Source: Bradyrhizobium sp. AZCC 1610
GTDB taxonomy: Bacteria > Pseudomonadota > Alphaproteobacteria > Rhizobiales > Xanthobacteraceae
Direction of reading: 5' to 3'
Length of the DNA stretch: 64,000 nt
NCBI RefSeq assembly: GCF_036924515.1
Contig: NZ_JAZHRR010000001.1
Span: forward strand, 6,915,001 to 6,979,000
The notes under the pieces are model-generated. The model worked only from the letters and a program-made list of their open reading frames with translations, did no database searches and had not been told where the DNA came from. Position 1 is the first letter of the stretch; the number at the start of each line of letters is the position of its first letter. Made by a program: the position numbers and the translations under genes. This document shows, piece after piece, positions 38,300 to 46,369 of this stretch.

Positions 38300-38770
38300 A
38301 TGCTGATACAAAAACTCAGGCTGCAGCGCGGCTGGTCACAGGAACAACTGGCCGAGTTGAGTGGCCTCAGCGTGCGCACCATCCAGCGCATCGAGCGGGG
38401 CCAGCCCGCCAGCATCGAATCTTTGAAATCGCTTGGGGCGGCCTTTCAGATCGATTTTTCCGATCTCAAGGAGCCAGAAATGAACCCCACTGTTAGCCAA
38501 AATGTCAGCGCCGATGAAGCCCTCGCCCTGTCGCACGTCCGCAAGGTAAAAGGCTTCTATATTCACTTGGCCCAATACGCCATCACTGTCGGCTTCCTCG
38601 CGGCGGTCAATTTCTTCGTGTATCCCCGGTCCTACTGGGTTGTCTGGATTGCGCTCGGCTGGGGTATCGGCCTGCTGTTGCACGGATTGCGGACGTTCGA
38701 CAAAATTCCGTTCCTGAATGGCGAATGGGAACGGCAACAGGTCGAGAAGCAGTTGGGCCGGAAGCTCTAA
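38300..38770 (+). CDS. XRE-type HTH protein with C-terminal 2TM domain
   Basis: The protein has 156 residues from the ATG at 38300 (GAAGGG upstream). Residues 1-60 form a helix-turn-helix of the XRE/Cro type (KLRLQRGWSQEQLAELSGLS, VRTIQRIERGQPAS). Residues from about 85 form a 2TM domain: HLAQYAITVGFLAAVNFFVY and WVVWIALGWGIGLLLHGL, ended by the typical FDKIPFLNGEWERQQVEKQL. The arrangement is of a membrane-tethered regulator. Signals and targets are unknown. It follows regR by about 170 nt. Confidence 0.88.
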   Translation: MLIQKLRLQRGWSQEQLAELSGLSVRTIQRIERGQPASIESLKSLGAAFQIDFSDLKEPEMNPTVSQNVSADEALALSHVRKVKGFYIHLAQYAITVGFLAAVNFFVYPRSYWVVWIALGWGIGLLLHGLRTFDKIPFLNGEWERQQVEKQLGRKL

Positions 38771-38792
38771 CCGCTTCCTTCGAACCCGTTAA

Positions 38793-38985
38793 AACTCCCC
38801 GTGCCCTAGCGGTTGATCCGCTGGGCAGCCACCATCGCAAAGCGCACCGTCATCGACTTGCGCGTTTTTCCGCCGGTAGGCGATGCTCCGGCGTCTGGCA
38901 ATGCCGATGCGCGCCGAAGGCATCGGCTATGATCAATCCGGTGTTTTAACGGAAAATCTTGCACGGCGGGGTATGCGTGAAGACC
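38793..38985 (-). pseudogene. Decayed copy of the mmcB 3' end
   Basis: On the minus strand this reads FTHTPPCKIFR, stop, NTGLIIADAFGAHRHCQTPE HRLPAEK, which aligns with the mmcB stretch FTQDLPCEIFPQDTGLIIAD. After LPAEK, a two-base change in length shifts the frame; the end then reads SMTVRFAMVAAQRINR, again as in mmcB. At the very end, 13 bp between two gcgg copies are lost. It thus carries an in-frame stop, a frameshift and a deletion. It lies 270 nt from the HTH-2TM gene and just before sulP; the intact mmcB is on the other side of sulP in the same orientation. Confidence 0.9.
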
Positions 38986-39041
38986 GGTCGCAACGGCGCG
39001 CGAGCCCAAGCGCGCCCGGCCGGGCTTGGGAGTGACCGGCA

Positions 39042-40763
39042 ATGAAGCATTGGATCCGCTGGCTGCCAGGTCTCGACACCCTCCGTCGATATGAAGCGGC
39101 GTGGCTCAGGCACGATATCCTCGCCGGGCTCGTGCTGTCAGCCATGCTGATCCCGGTTGGCATTGCCTACGCGGAGGCCTCGGGCTTGCCCGGCATCTAC
39201 GGCCTGTACGCAACGATCATACCGCTCTTTGTCTACGCATTGTTCGGGCCAAGCCGCATCCTCGTCCTCGGACCGGACTCGGCGCTTGCAGCTATCATCC
39301 TTGGCGTCGTCGTTCCGTTGTCTGGCGGCGATCCCGTCCGCGCTGCAACCTTGGCCGCCATGATGGCAATCGTTTCCGGGACGGTTTGCATTCTGGCAGG
39401 CATCGCGCGCCTGGGCTTTGTGACTGAGCTTCTCTCCAAGCCGATACGCTACGGCTACATCAATGGAATTGCATTGACCGTATTGATCAGCCAGTTGCCA
39501 AAGCTGTTCGGCTTCTCGATCGAAAGCGAAGGCTCTTTGCGGAGCTTGTGGGCGATCACCGGTGCAATCCTTGAAGGAAAGACCAACTGGGTGGCCTTCG
39601 GGATTGGGCTCGGCACGTTGACGGTCATCCTGCTGCTCCAGAAATACCAGCGGCTGCCAGGCATTCTGATTGCAGTCGTCGCGGCAACGGCCGCCGTCGC
39701 TGCGCTGGATCTTGCGGCGCGTTACGGCGTGACAGTTCTGGGTCCCCTTGCGCAGGGTCTGCCGGGTTTCGCCGTTCCCTGGATCGGTCCGGGCGATATA
39801 GTCCCGGTGCTGATCGGCGGTTGCGCGATCGCGATGGTATCTTTTGCCGATACCAGCGTGCTTTCGCGGGCCTATGCGGCGCGATTGGGCGATCATGTTG
39901 ATCCCAACCAGGAGATGGTGGCGCTCGGCGCCGCCAATCTGGCAACCGGCCTTTTTCAGGGTTTCCCGATCAGCAGCAGCGGTTCGCGTACGCCTGTTGC
40001 AGAAGCCGCCGGCGCCCGCACTCAACTGACCTGCATCGTTGGCGCGGTTGCCATCGCTTTCCTTCTGCTGGTGGCACCCAACCTGCTTCAGTATTTGCCC
40101 AACGCTGCGTTGGCCGCTGTCGTGATCGCCGCTGCGATCAGCTTGATTGAGGTCACCGACCTCAAGCGGATCTTCCGCATTCAGCCGTGGGAGTTCTGGC
40201 TATCGATCGTCTGCTTTGCCGGCGTCGTCGCGCTCGGAGTGATTCCGGGAATAGGTCTGGCAATCGCTATCGCCATTGCCGAGTTTCTATGGGACGCTTG
40301 GCGCCCGCACTCCGCCGTACTGGGCCGCGCCGACGGCGTGAAAGGTTATCACGACATCACGCGATATCCGGATGCACGGCAGATCCCCGGGCTGGTTCTG
40401 TTCCGATGGGATGCGCCGCTGTTCTTCGCCAACGCTGAATTCTTCAAGGAGCGCGCTCTGGACGCGGTGGCGAAATCGCCGACGCCGGTACACTGGCTGG
40501 TGGTTGCGGCGGAGCCGGTCACTGGCGTGGACGTCACCGCCGGCGATACGCTCGCCGAATTGGACGAGGCGTTGCATGCACAGGGTATCGAGCTTTGTTT
40601 TGCCGAACTCAAGGATCCCGTAAAGGACAAGCTGAAGAAATTCGGTTTATTGGCACAGCTTGGCGAGAATTGCTTTTTCCCAACCATCGGCGCAGCCGTT
40701 TCCGGCTACCTGGAAGTCCATGATGTCGAGTGGGAGGACTGGGAGGACCGAGCCAAACGTTAG
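39042..40763 (+). CDS. SulP family anion transporter with STAS domain
   Basis: The protein has 573 residues. The SLC26/SulP membrane part has the N-terminal signature AGLVLSAMLIPVGIAYAEAS and GLYATIIPLFVYALFGPSR, then about ten to twelve segments, with NLATGLFQGFPISSSGSRTP in the middle. The STAS domain starts about residue 440 (GLVLFRWDAPLFFANAEFFK). The family carries sulfate, bicarbonate or dicarboxylates; the substrate cannot be inferred here. It is flanked by an intact and a broken copy of the mmcB 3' end, which suggests insertion by a duplication event. Confidence 0.92.
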   Translation: MKHWIRWLPGLDTLRRYEAAWLRHDILAGLVLSAMLIPVGIAYAEASGLPGIYGLYATIIPLFVYALFGPSRILVLGPDSALAAIILGVVVPLSGGDPVRAATLAAMMAIVSGTVCILAGIARLGFVTELLSKPIRYGYINGIALTVLISQLPKLFGFSIESEGSLRSLWAITGAILEGKTNWVAFGIGLGTLTVILLLQKYQRLPGILIAVVAATAAVAALDLAARYGVTVLGPLAQGLPGFAVPWIGPGDIVPVLIGGCAIAMVSFADTSVLSRAYAARLGDHVDPNQEMVALGAANLATGLFQGFPISSSGSRTPVAEAAGARTQLTCIVGAVAIAFLLLVAPNLLQYLPNAALAAVVIAAAISLIEVTDLKRIFRIQPWEFWLSIVCFAGVVALGVIPGIGLAIAIAIAEFLWDAWRPHSAVLGRADGVKGYHDITRYPDARQIPGLVLFRWDAPLFFANAEFFKERALDAVAKSPTPVHWLVVAAEPVTGVDVTAGDTLAELDEALHAQGIELCFAELKDPVKDKLKKFGLLAQLGENCFFPTIGAAVSGYLEVHDVEWEDWEDRAKR

Positions 40764-40821
40764 TTAGGGGGTGACATGCCGGACACACGCTGATCGTGTG
40801 CGGAGAGGTAAGCACCGTCTC

Positions 40822-41307
40822 TCAGAACTCCCCATGCCCTTGCGGATCGACCAGGCGGTTGATCCGCTGGGCTGCGGCCATGGCAAAACGCACCGTCATC
40901 GATTTGCGCGTCGCCGCCGGCAGGCGATGCTCAGGCGCCTCGCAATGCAGATGGGCGCCGTAGGCATCGGCGATGATCAGGCCGGTATCTTGCGGGAAGA
41001 TCTCGCAAGGCAGGTCCTGCGTGAAGGCGAAGAACAGCCGGTCGCAATGCATCCGGTAGTCCTGCCATTTCTGGTCGGCGCGCAGGTCTTCCACCGACGA
41101 CTTGATCTCGACGATCCAGATTTCGCCGCGCTCGTTCAGCGCCACCAGATCGGCGCGTCGCCCCGAGGGCAACGGCAGCTCGCTGATGCAGGAGAACCCC
41201 AGCGATCGCAGTAGCCGCGCGGTACCGCGCGCGATCGCCAGCGCCGTCTCCGACTGGCGGCGGTCTAACGGCGGCACGAGGCTGATCTGGCGGGCGGGCG
41301 ATTCCAT
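40822..41307 (-). CDS. mmcB: MmcB family DNA repair protein
   Basis: The protein has 161 residues and is similar to MmcB, an alphaproteobacterial DNA-damage protein with a PD-(D/E)XK-like nuclease fold: SGRRADLVALNERGEIWIVE followed by IKSSVEDLRADQKW (the D...ExK motif is D, E and K in RADLVAL, IVEIKSS). The C-terminus is TRKSMTVRFAMAAAQRINR. In Caulobacter, mmcB belongs to the damage-inducible set. The 3' end has a decayed duplicate at 38793-38985, beyond sulP. Confidence 0.9.
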   Translation of the reverse strand: MESPARQISLVPPLDRRQSETALAIARGTARLLRSLGFSCISELPLPSGRRADLVALNERGEIWIVEIKSSVEDLRADQKWQDYRMHCDRLFFAFTQDLPCEIFPQDTGLIIADAYGAHLHCEAPEHRLPAATRKSMTVRFAMAAAQRINRLVDPQGHGEF

Positions 41308-41475
41308 AGTCGTGAACCCTATCCGATTTCACGACGACCACCCAGCAGCGATGCCAAGTCCGACGCAAAGCCGGCCACAAATTTGTCCGCCGCCCGCCCT
41401 TTTTTGGACCTCAGCGCACCGTGAAGCCAAGGGAACCTTGGCTTCGAGGGACAAAACACTGGAGGAGATCCAACG

Positions 41476-42594
41476 ATGCCACGCATCGCTACATCAGCTT
41501 TTGCCCTCGCTCTCACTGCCCCGTTCCTGTCCGCCGGCCTGTCGTCGGCCGTTGCAAAGCCCGCCGTCGAAGTGGCGTTCGTGCTCGACACCACGGGCTC
41601 GATGGGCGGCCTGCTCGAAGGCGCCAAGCGCAAGATCTGGTCGATCGCGACCGCCATCGTCGATTCCAACCCCGACGCCGACATCCGCATGGGCCTCGTC
41701 GCCTATCGCGACATCGGCGACGACTACGTCACCAGGAAGGTCGAACTCACCACCGACATCCAGGATCTCTACGCCAGCCTTCTGGAACTGAAAGCCCGCG
41801 GCGGCGGCGACTGGCCGGAGAGCGTCAATGAGGCGCTTGATGTGGCCGTCAACAAGCTGCAATGGACCACCGGCGGCGACATCAGGCGGATCGTGTTCCT
41901 GGTCGGCGATGCGCCGCCGCACATGGATTACGCGCAGGATAGCAAGTATCCGGTCACGCTGTCGGTGGCGAAGCAGAAGGACATCATCGTCAATGCGGTG
42001 CTGGCCGGCGAGGCCCGCGATACCGAGCGGGTGTGGCGCGATATCGCCCGGAACGGCAACGGCCGCTTCATCCCGATCCCGCAGGACGGCGGCCAGGTCG
42101 TGATCATCGAAACCCCTTACGACGAGGACATCATCATCCTGCAGCGGGAGATCAACGGCACCGTGATCCCTTACGGACCGCGCGCGTTGCAGAAGCGCAC
42201 CGAGGGCAAGACCAAGCAATTGTCCGAGGTCGCCGCCGCCGCGCCGGCGCAGGCCTCGGAGATGGCGAGCTACCTCAACAAGCGTTCCAAGGCGACGTCG
42301 GAAGCCGTCACCGGCGATGGCGATCTCGTCGCTGATGTCTCGGCCGGCCGCAGCAGCTTTTCCGCCATCAAGGAAGAAGACCTGCCGGATAATCTGCGCG
42401 CGATGAAGCCTGAACAGCGCGTCGAGGAAGTCAGCAAGCAGATGAGCCAGCGCAAGGCGCTCAACGAAAAACTGGCGGCGCTGGTGGCGAAACGCGACAA
42501 GTACGTCGCCGACCAGCGCGCCAAGGCGCCACCGAAAGCGTCATCGTTCGACCGTGTGGTCGAGGATACGCTGAAGGCGCAGATCAAGCGGTAG
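41476..42594 (+). CDS. Secreted von Willebrand factor A domain protein
   Basis: The protein has 372 residues with an N-terminal signal peptide (ATSAFALALTAPFLSAGLSSAVA). The VWA domain follows directly: VEVAFVLDTTGSMGGLLEGA carries a MIDAS metal site of DxTxS form, then VAYRDIGDDYVTR and FLVGDAPPHMDYA. From residue ~230 it is helical and charged, with QRKALNEKLAALVAKRDKYV suggesting a coiled coil. It probably acts in the periplasm as a protein-protein adaptor. The ATG follows GGAGGAG-type sequence (ggaggagatcc). Confidence 0.88.
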   Translation: MPRIATSAFALALTAPFLSAGLSSAVAKPAVEVAFVLDTTGSMGGLLEGAKRKIWSIATAIVDSNPDADIRMGLVAYRDIGDDYVTRKVELTTDIQDLYASLLELKARGGGDWPESVNEALDVAVNKLQWTTGGDIRRIVFLVGDAPPHMDYAQDSKYPVTLSVAKQKDIIVNAVLAGEARDTERVWRDIARNGNGRFIPIPQDGGQVVIIETPYDEDIIILQREINGTVIPYGPRALQKRTEGKTKQLSEVAAAAPAQASEMASYLNKRSKATSEAVTGDGDLVADVSAGRSSFSAIKEEDLPDNLRAMKPEQRVEEVSKQMSQRKALNEKLAALVAKRDKYVADQRAKAPPKASSFDRVVEDTLKAQIKR

Positions 42595-42606
42595 GTTTCT
42601 CCCGCG

Positions 42607-42647
42607 CGTCATTCCGGGAGTGCGAGCGCCAGCAACCCGGAATGACG
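42607..42647. repeat. Short REP-like palindrome between convergent genes
   Basis: Twelve-bp arms (cgtcattccggg/cccggaatgacg) with a 17-nt loop lie 12 nt after the VWA gene and 7 nt before the end of the RMD1-like gene. This common rhizobial palindrome may act as a bidirectional transcript end. No T-run. Confidence 0.75.
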
Positions 42648-42654
42648 GCCATGC

Positions 42655-43470
42655 TCAGGGATGCCGGCCCATGGCGAGTTGGTAGATCGTGATAATCACT
42701 TCGAACAGGATCAGGAGCACAATAATCACTTCGAGCCGCAGCGAACGCCGCGTGTCGATGATATCGGTCAACACCTGCGCGCTCTCGGCGATCACGGCGA
42801 GCTTGCGGTTCAGCGATTCCGCACGCTCCTTGAGCTCGTACTCGTCCTCCAGCCGGGCATAGAGCCGCTCAAGATGCGGCTTGTCCCACAGCACGTCGGG
42901 TTTCTCCGCTACTTCGACCGGCCCTGACACTCGATGCCGCACCAGCAGCGCATTGCCAATATGCTTCAGGATCGAGCGGCGGCCGCCACCCATCCGGCCG
43001 CTGCGCGCCAGCTCCCGCGAGAACGGCTCCGTGGCGTCAAACACGCTGGCAACCTCCCGCTCATGTCGCGCCAGGACGACGCTCTTCGCAAGCGCCTCGC
43101 CAACCAAAATCAGGCGCTCCGGCGAGAAGCTTTGCAGGTAAATCGGTCCGCCGGGCGGAACCTGGTCCTCCTTGTCCGAGCCGAGTTCAACGACGGCCAT
43201 TTCCTCGTCGCGCCTTGCGAATACCCCTGTCATGCGCGATTGCAGGCTACGAAGGAATTCTTCCTCCTCCAGGGCATTGAGGCCGATCAAAATCACAACG
43301 CCATAGCGAAACAAGATCGCGACGCCGCCGTCTTGATTGACGCGAAAGGCAAGGGGTGTCGTGGAGAGGACATCGCCGCGTTCAAGGCCCGACGCATTGA
43401 GGCGCTCGCTGACAAAGAAGGCGCGGGCAGTTGTACGGGGACCGCCCAGCGGCGATTTGGAGGCTTGGTT
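42655..43470 (-). CDS. RMD1/DUF155 family membrane-anchored protein
   Basis: The protein has 271 residues from the ATG at 43470, which follows CGGGATG; a frame to 43611 adds 47 atypical residues. The DUF155 features are FRVNQDGGVAILFRYGVVIL, then LEEEEFLRSLQ, and further ERLAIVGEALAKS-like RLILVGEALAKSVVLARHE. The C-terminus has one membrane span (LEVIIVLLILFEVIITIYQL). The family is found from bacteria to fungi (RMD1, RMND1) and is mostly uncharacterised in bacteria. Confidence 0.85.
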   Translation of the reverse strand, partial: NQASKSPLGGPRTTARAFFVSERLNASGLERGDVLSTTPLAFRVNQDGGVAILFRYGVVILIGLNALEEEEFLRSLQSRMTGVFARRDEEMAVVELGSDKEDQVPPGGPIYLQSFSPERLILVGEALAKSVVLARHEREVASVFDATEPFSRELARSGRMGGGRRSILKHIGNALLVRHRVSGPVEVAEKPDVLWDKPHLERLYARLEDEYELKERAESLNRKLAVIAESAQVLTDIIDTRRSLRLEVIIVLLILFEVIITIYQLAMGRHP

Positions 43471-43619
43471 CATGAATTGCGCATCCCGGTCGAAATCGCG
43501 ATCTGACCGATGCGATTTCCGGCTTTCGCTACTAGATATCCGTCTGTGCAAACCTATCACGGACTGAAACGGGCCACATGCCGGTTCCGGCCCGTGTTGA
43601 CCCCTTTTCAAGGTAGAAT

Positions 43620-44306
43620 ATGGTGCCTGCCATGGATGATAAAATAGAGACCCAGGCGAAGGCCGGCGCGATGATCGTGCCGGTGACGCTGTTCGAGCAG
43701 AACTGCACCATCATCTGGCACGAGCCTTCCAGGAAGGCCGTGGTGATCGACCCCGGCGGGGACGTTCCCAAGATTCTGGAAGCAATCAAGCAGACCGGCG
43801 TCACGGTCGAGAAGATCTGGCTCACCCACGGCCATATCGACCATGTCGGCGGCGCCGCCGACTTGCGCGATGCGCTGCAGGTGAAGATCGAGGGTCCGCA
43901 TATCGCCGACAAATACCTGCTCGACAATGTCGTGAGCAGCGGCGAGCGCTTCGGCATGACCGATGTGCGCAATTTCGGGCCCGACCGCTGGCTCGACGAA
44001 GGCGAGCAGGTCTCGATCGGTGATCTCACGTTCGACATCCTGCACTGCCCCGGCCATTCGCCGGGCAGCGTGGTGTTCTTCAACAAGGAATTGCGCTTCG
44101 CCCATGTCGGCGACGTGCTGTTCAACGGCTCAGTCGGACGCACCGATTTGCCTGGCGGCAGCCACGCCACGCTAATCAACTCGATCAAGGAAAAGCTGCT
44201 GCCGCTCGGCGACGACGTCGGCTTCATCTGCGGCCACGGCGCCGGCTCCAGCATCGGCCAGGAGCGCCTGACCAACCCGTTCATCACCGGCGAGATCGGA
44301 ATTTAA
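43620..44306 (+). CDS. MBL-fold metallo-hydrolase (glyoxalase II-like)
   Basis: The protein has 228 residues; the ATG at 43620 follows AAGG by 6 nt. The zinc motifs are complete: THGHIDHVGG, LHCPGHSPGS, FAHVGDVLFNGS, then ICGHGAGS. The N-terminus MIVPVTLFEQNCTIIW matches the YcbL-like group of hydrolases. The reaction is thioester or similar ester hydrolysis. The gene is single, diverging from the RMD1-like gene. Confidence 0.9.
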   Translation: MVPAMDDKIETQAKAGAMIVPVTLFEQNCTIIWHEPSRKAVVIDPGGDVPKILEAIKQTGVTVEKIWLTHGHIDHVGGAADLRDALQVKIEGPHIADKYLLDNVVSSGERFGMTDVRNFGPDRWLDEGEQVSIGDLTFDILHCPGHSPGSVVFFNKELRFAHVGDVLFNGSVGRTDLPGGSHATLINSIKEKLLPLGDDVGFICGHGAGSSIGQERLTNPFITGEIGI

Positions 44307-44333
44307 TTCCGCTGGGCTTGATGGCCGGAGCGG

Positions 44334-45551
44334 TTATTTCATCAGTCCCGCGGCCGTCAGGGCGCGGGTGATGACGGCGCCGACATCGATGCCGCGACGC
44401 TTCGGTTCGCGCGGCGCCGGCTCGGGTTGGCGAACCGGCTTGTGGGCCCGCGACCAGAGCGTGGCGGCGAGGTCAGACGACTGCAGGGAAGCGGTGGCGG
44501 CCGAAGGAGCGATTGGCGCCGCGCGCTTCGCACTATTGACTGCAGCTTCATTCGGCTGGCTGACGCGCTCGGTCAGGCCGAAAAAGTTGGCGATGTGATA
44601 GGACGACGAGATCCCCGCTTCGATCAGGAACGCGCCTTCCGCGCCATAGGGCTCGTCATTGCCGGCTAAGCCCAGCGGCGTGCCATGGGCCATATCGGTG
44701 ATGGTGTAGGACTCGACGACGGTCTCGCCGTCGGCGTTCCACCAGACCTCGCGCGGATGGCCGTCGACATCGCTGGCCGACATCGACGCTGATGGCAGAC
44801 CGTGAACGTCGAGCCATTGCTTGACGATTTCGTTGGCGTTGCCGGGATTCACCGTGCGGTCGGCGCTGCCGTGCCACACCGACACTTTCGGCCACGGGCC
44901 CTTGTGCTTGGAGGCCTTGCGGACGAGATCGCCCAATTTGCCGGCGGGGCGCGACGTCGACTGCATCATGCCGCCGAGCGCTTCCCGGACATTGCTGGCG
45001 ATGCCGTAGGGGAGACCGGCGATGATGGCGCCGCCCGCGAACACTTCCGGATAGACAGCCAGCATCACCGACGTCATCGCGCCGCCGGCGGAAAGTCCGG
45101 TGATATAGATGTGGCGGGAATCGATTTTTTGATCGGCGACCATCCGCGCGACCATCTGCCGGATCGAAGCGGCTTCGCCGCGGCCGCGCGCGATGTCGCC
45201 CGGATTGAACCAGTTGAAACAGGTGTTGGCGTTATTCGAGGCCTGCTGTTCGGGCATCAGCAACGCAAAGCCATAGCGTTTGGCGAGTGTCGACCAGCCG
45301 GTGCCGAAGTCGTAACCGGCCGCGGTCTGGCCGCAGCCGTGCAGGACGACGACGAGCGCAGGCGCGCGCGGCAACGGGTCCGGCACATAGGCGAACATTT
45401 TGAGCGCGCCGGGATTGGTGCCAAATCCGCTGATCTCAACCAGCGGACTCCGCCCCGACGGCGAAACGGTTCGGCCATAGATTCCCAAGCCATTGAACCC
45501 GTTCAGCTTCGGGAAATGGCGCAAGAATTCGACGTTCTTCGCGAGCGACAA
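44334..45551 (-). CDS. PHB depolymerase family esterase (LpqC type)
   Basis: The protein has 405 residues from the TTG at 45551; I chose it because AGGAG stands about 5 nt upstream, and it makes the start LSLAKNVEFLRHFPKL; open frame continues to 45665. The esterase core has ALVVVLHGCGQTAAGYDFG, the nucleophile box ITGLSAGGAMTSVML, then WHGSADRTVNP and HGTPLG. From about residue 345 the tail is low-complexity (PAPREPKRRG). The family acts on short PHB chains or feruloyl esters. No clear signal peptide is present, so it may be cytoplasmic. Confidence 0.85.
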   Translation of the reverse strand: MSLAKNVEFLRHFPKLNGFNGLGIYGRTVSPSGRSPLVEISGFGTNPGALKMFAYVPDPLPRAPALVVVLHGCGQTAAGYDFGTGWSTLAKRYGFALLMPEQQASNNANTCFNWFNPGDIARGRGEAASIRQMVARMVADQKIDSRHIYITGLSAGGAMTSVMLAVYPEVFAGGAIIAGLPYGIASNVREALGGMMQSTSRPAGKLGDLVRKASKHKGPWPKVSVWHGSADRTVNPGNANEIVKQWLDVHGLPSASMSASDVDGHPREVWWNADGETVVESYTITDMAHGTPLGLAGNDEPYGAEGAFLIEAGISSSYHIANFFGLTERVSQPNEAAVNSAKRAAPIAPSAATASLQSSDLAATLWSRAHKPVRQPEPAPREPKRRGIDVGAVITRALTAAGLMK

Positions 45552-45854
45552 GATGGCTCCTGGGGCGATTGTTCTGGGGCGATTTTTCTTAATCACGTTA
45601 CCTAGAACAGATAGTTGCTGCACTGCGAAATAAAAAGGCCGTGCACTGTCATTCCCCACAATCAAATTTTGGCAGATGACGTTAATTTGTCATCCCGTGA
45701 CCTGGCGCGTCCATGTCAGGAATGCGGCGCAGGCGATAATCGACAACGCAAACAGTGCGCACGCAGCAAGCAGCGCCAGCCGAGCCGATTGACCGGCTTC
45801 GAAGAATAATACAGCGCCGACTTTTCACAAAGGATCGTTGGCGACAGGCCTCCC

Positions 45855-46173
45855 TTGTATCACGCCCACGTCGCGCCGGAAGCGGCGGGGCTCAATCTGC
45901 TCGCCCTTCATCATGGTGGGCTGGAGCAATCCGAAGGTCGAGGCGATATTTCCGGAGAAGGTGAAGGCCTCACCCGACGTACTGGAGTGCCATCACGTCA
46001 CCGGCGCCTGGAATCACCTTCTCAAAGTTCGAGTCGGCACCACGCGCGATCTCGAAGGGTTTCTCACCGAAACCATCAAGGCGGTGAATGGCGTGGAGCG
46101 AACCGAGACGCTGATCACGCTGTCGTCGGCCAAGGAGACGTGGAAGGTCAGTCTCGAGGCCGTGCAATTCTGA
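45855..46173 (+). pseudogene. Lrp/AsnC family regulator remnant (ligand-binding part, frameshifted)
   Basis: The sequence reads YHAHVAPEAAGLNLLA, then after one extra C in 45904-45906 the next frame gives FIMVGWSNPKVEAIFPEKV and DVLECHHVTGAWNHLLKVRV to the stop at 46173. This is the C-terminal RAM domain of Lrp/AsnC regulators. The DNA-binding N-terminal half cannot be found in the 180 nt upstream in any frame. It is thus both truncated and shifted. The 196 nt after it, to the next gene, hold no gene that I can support. Confidence 0.75.
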
Positions 46174-46369
46174 TGTCGCCGGCGATGCCGTACGCGGCGC
46201 GCCGTGAGAAGAAGAAGCACAGGAATTCCGGGCTGCGGCATGTCGCCTGTCTTTGCGCGACAACCATGCGCTGGCCGCCCGGCTTCGAGGATTGCCTTGC
46301 CCTTGCCCTCCCCGTAGTTTGGGGCCTGAGCAATTCCAAAAAGCAAAATCAATCCGGAGAGGAACACGC

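Noticed and set aside
38806..39042. A 78-residue minus-strand frame before sulP
   Set aside because: Only its end resembles protein, and that end is the decayed mmcB copy in a shifted frame.
45838..46173. A 111-residue frame as an intact gene
   Set aside because: Its first 20 residues are out of frame with the Lrp/AsnC similarity that begins upstream in another frame; treated as part of a pseudogene.
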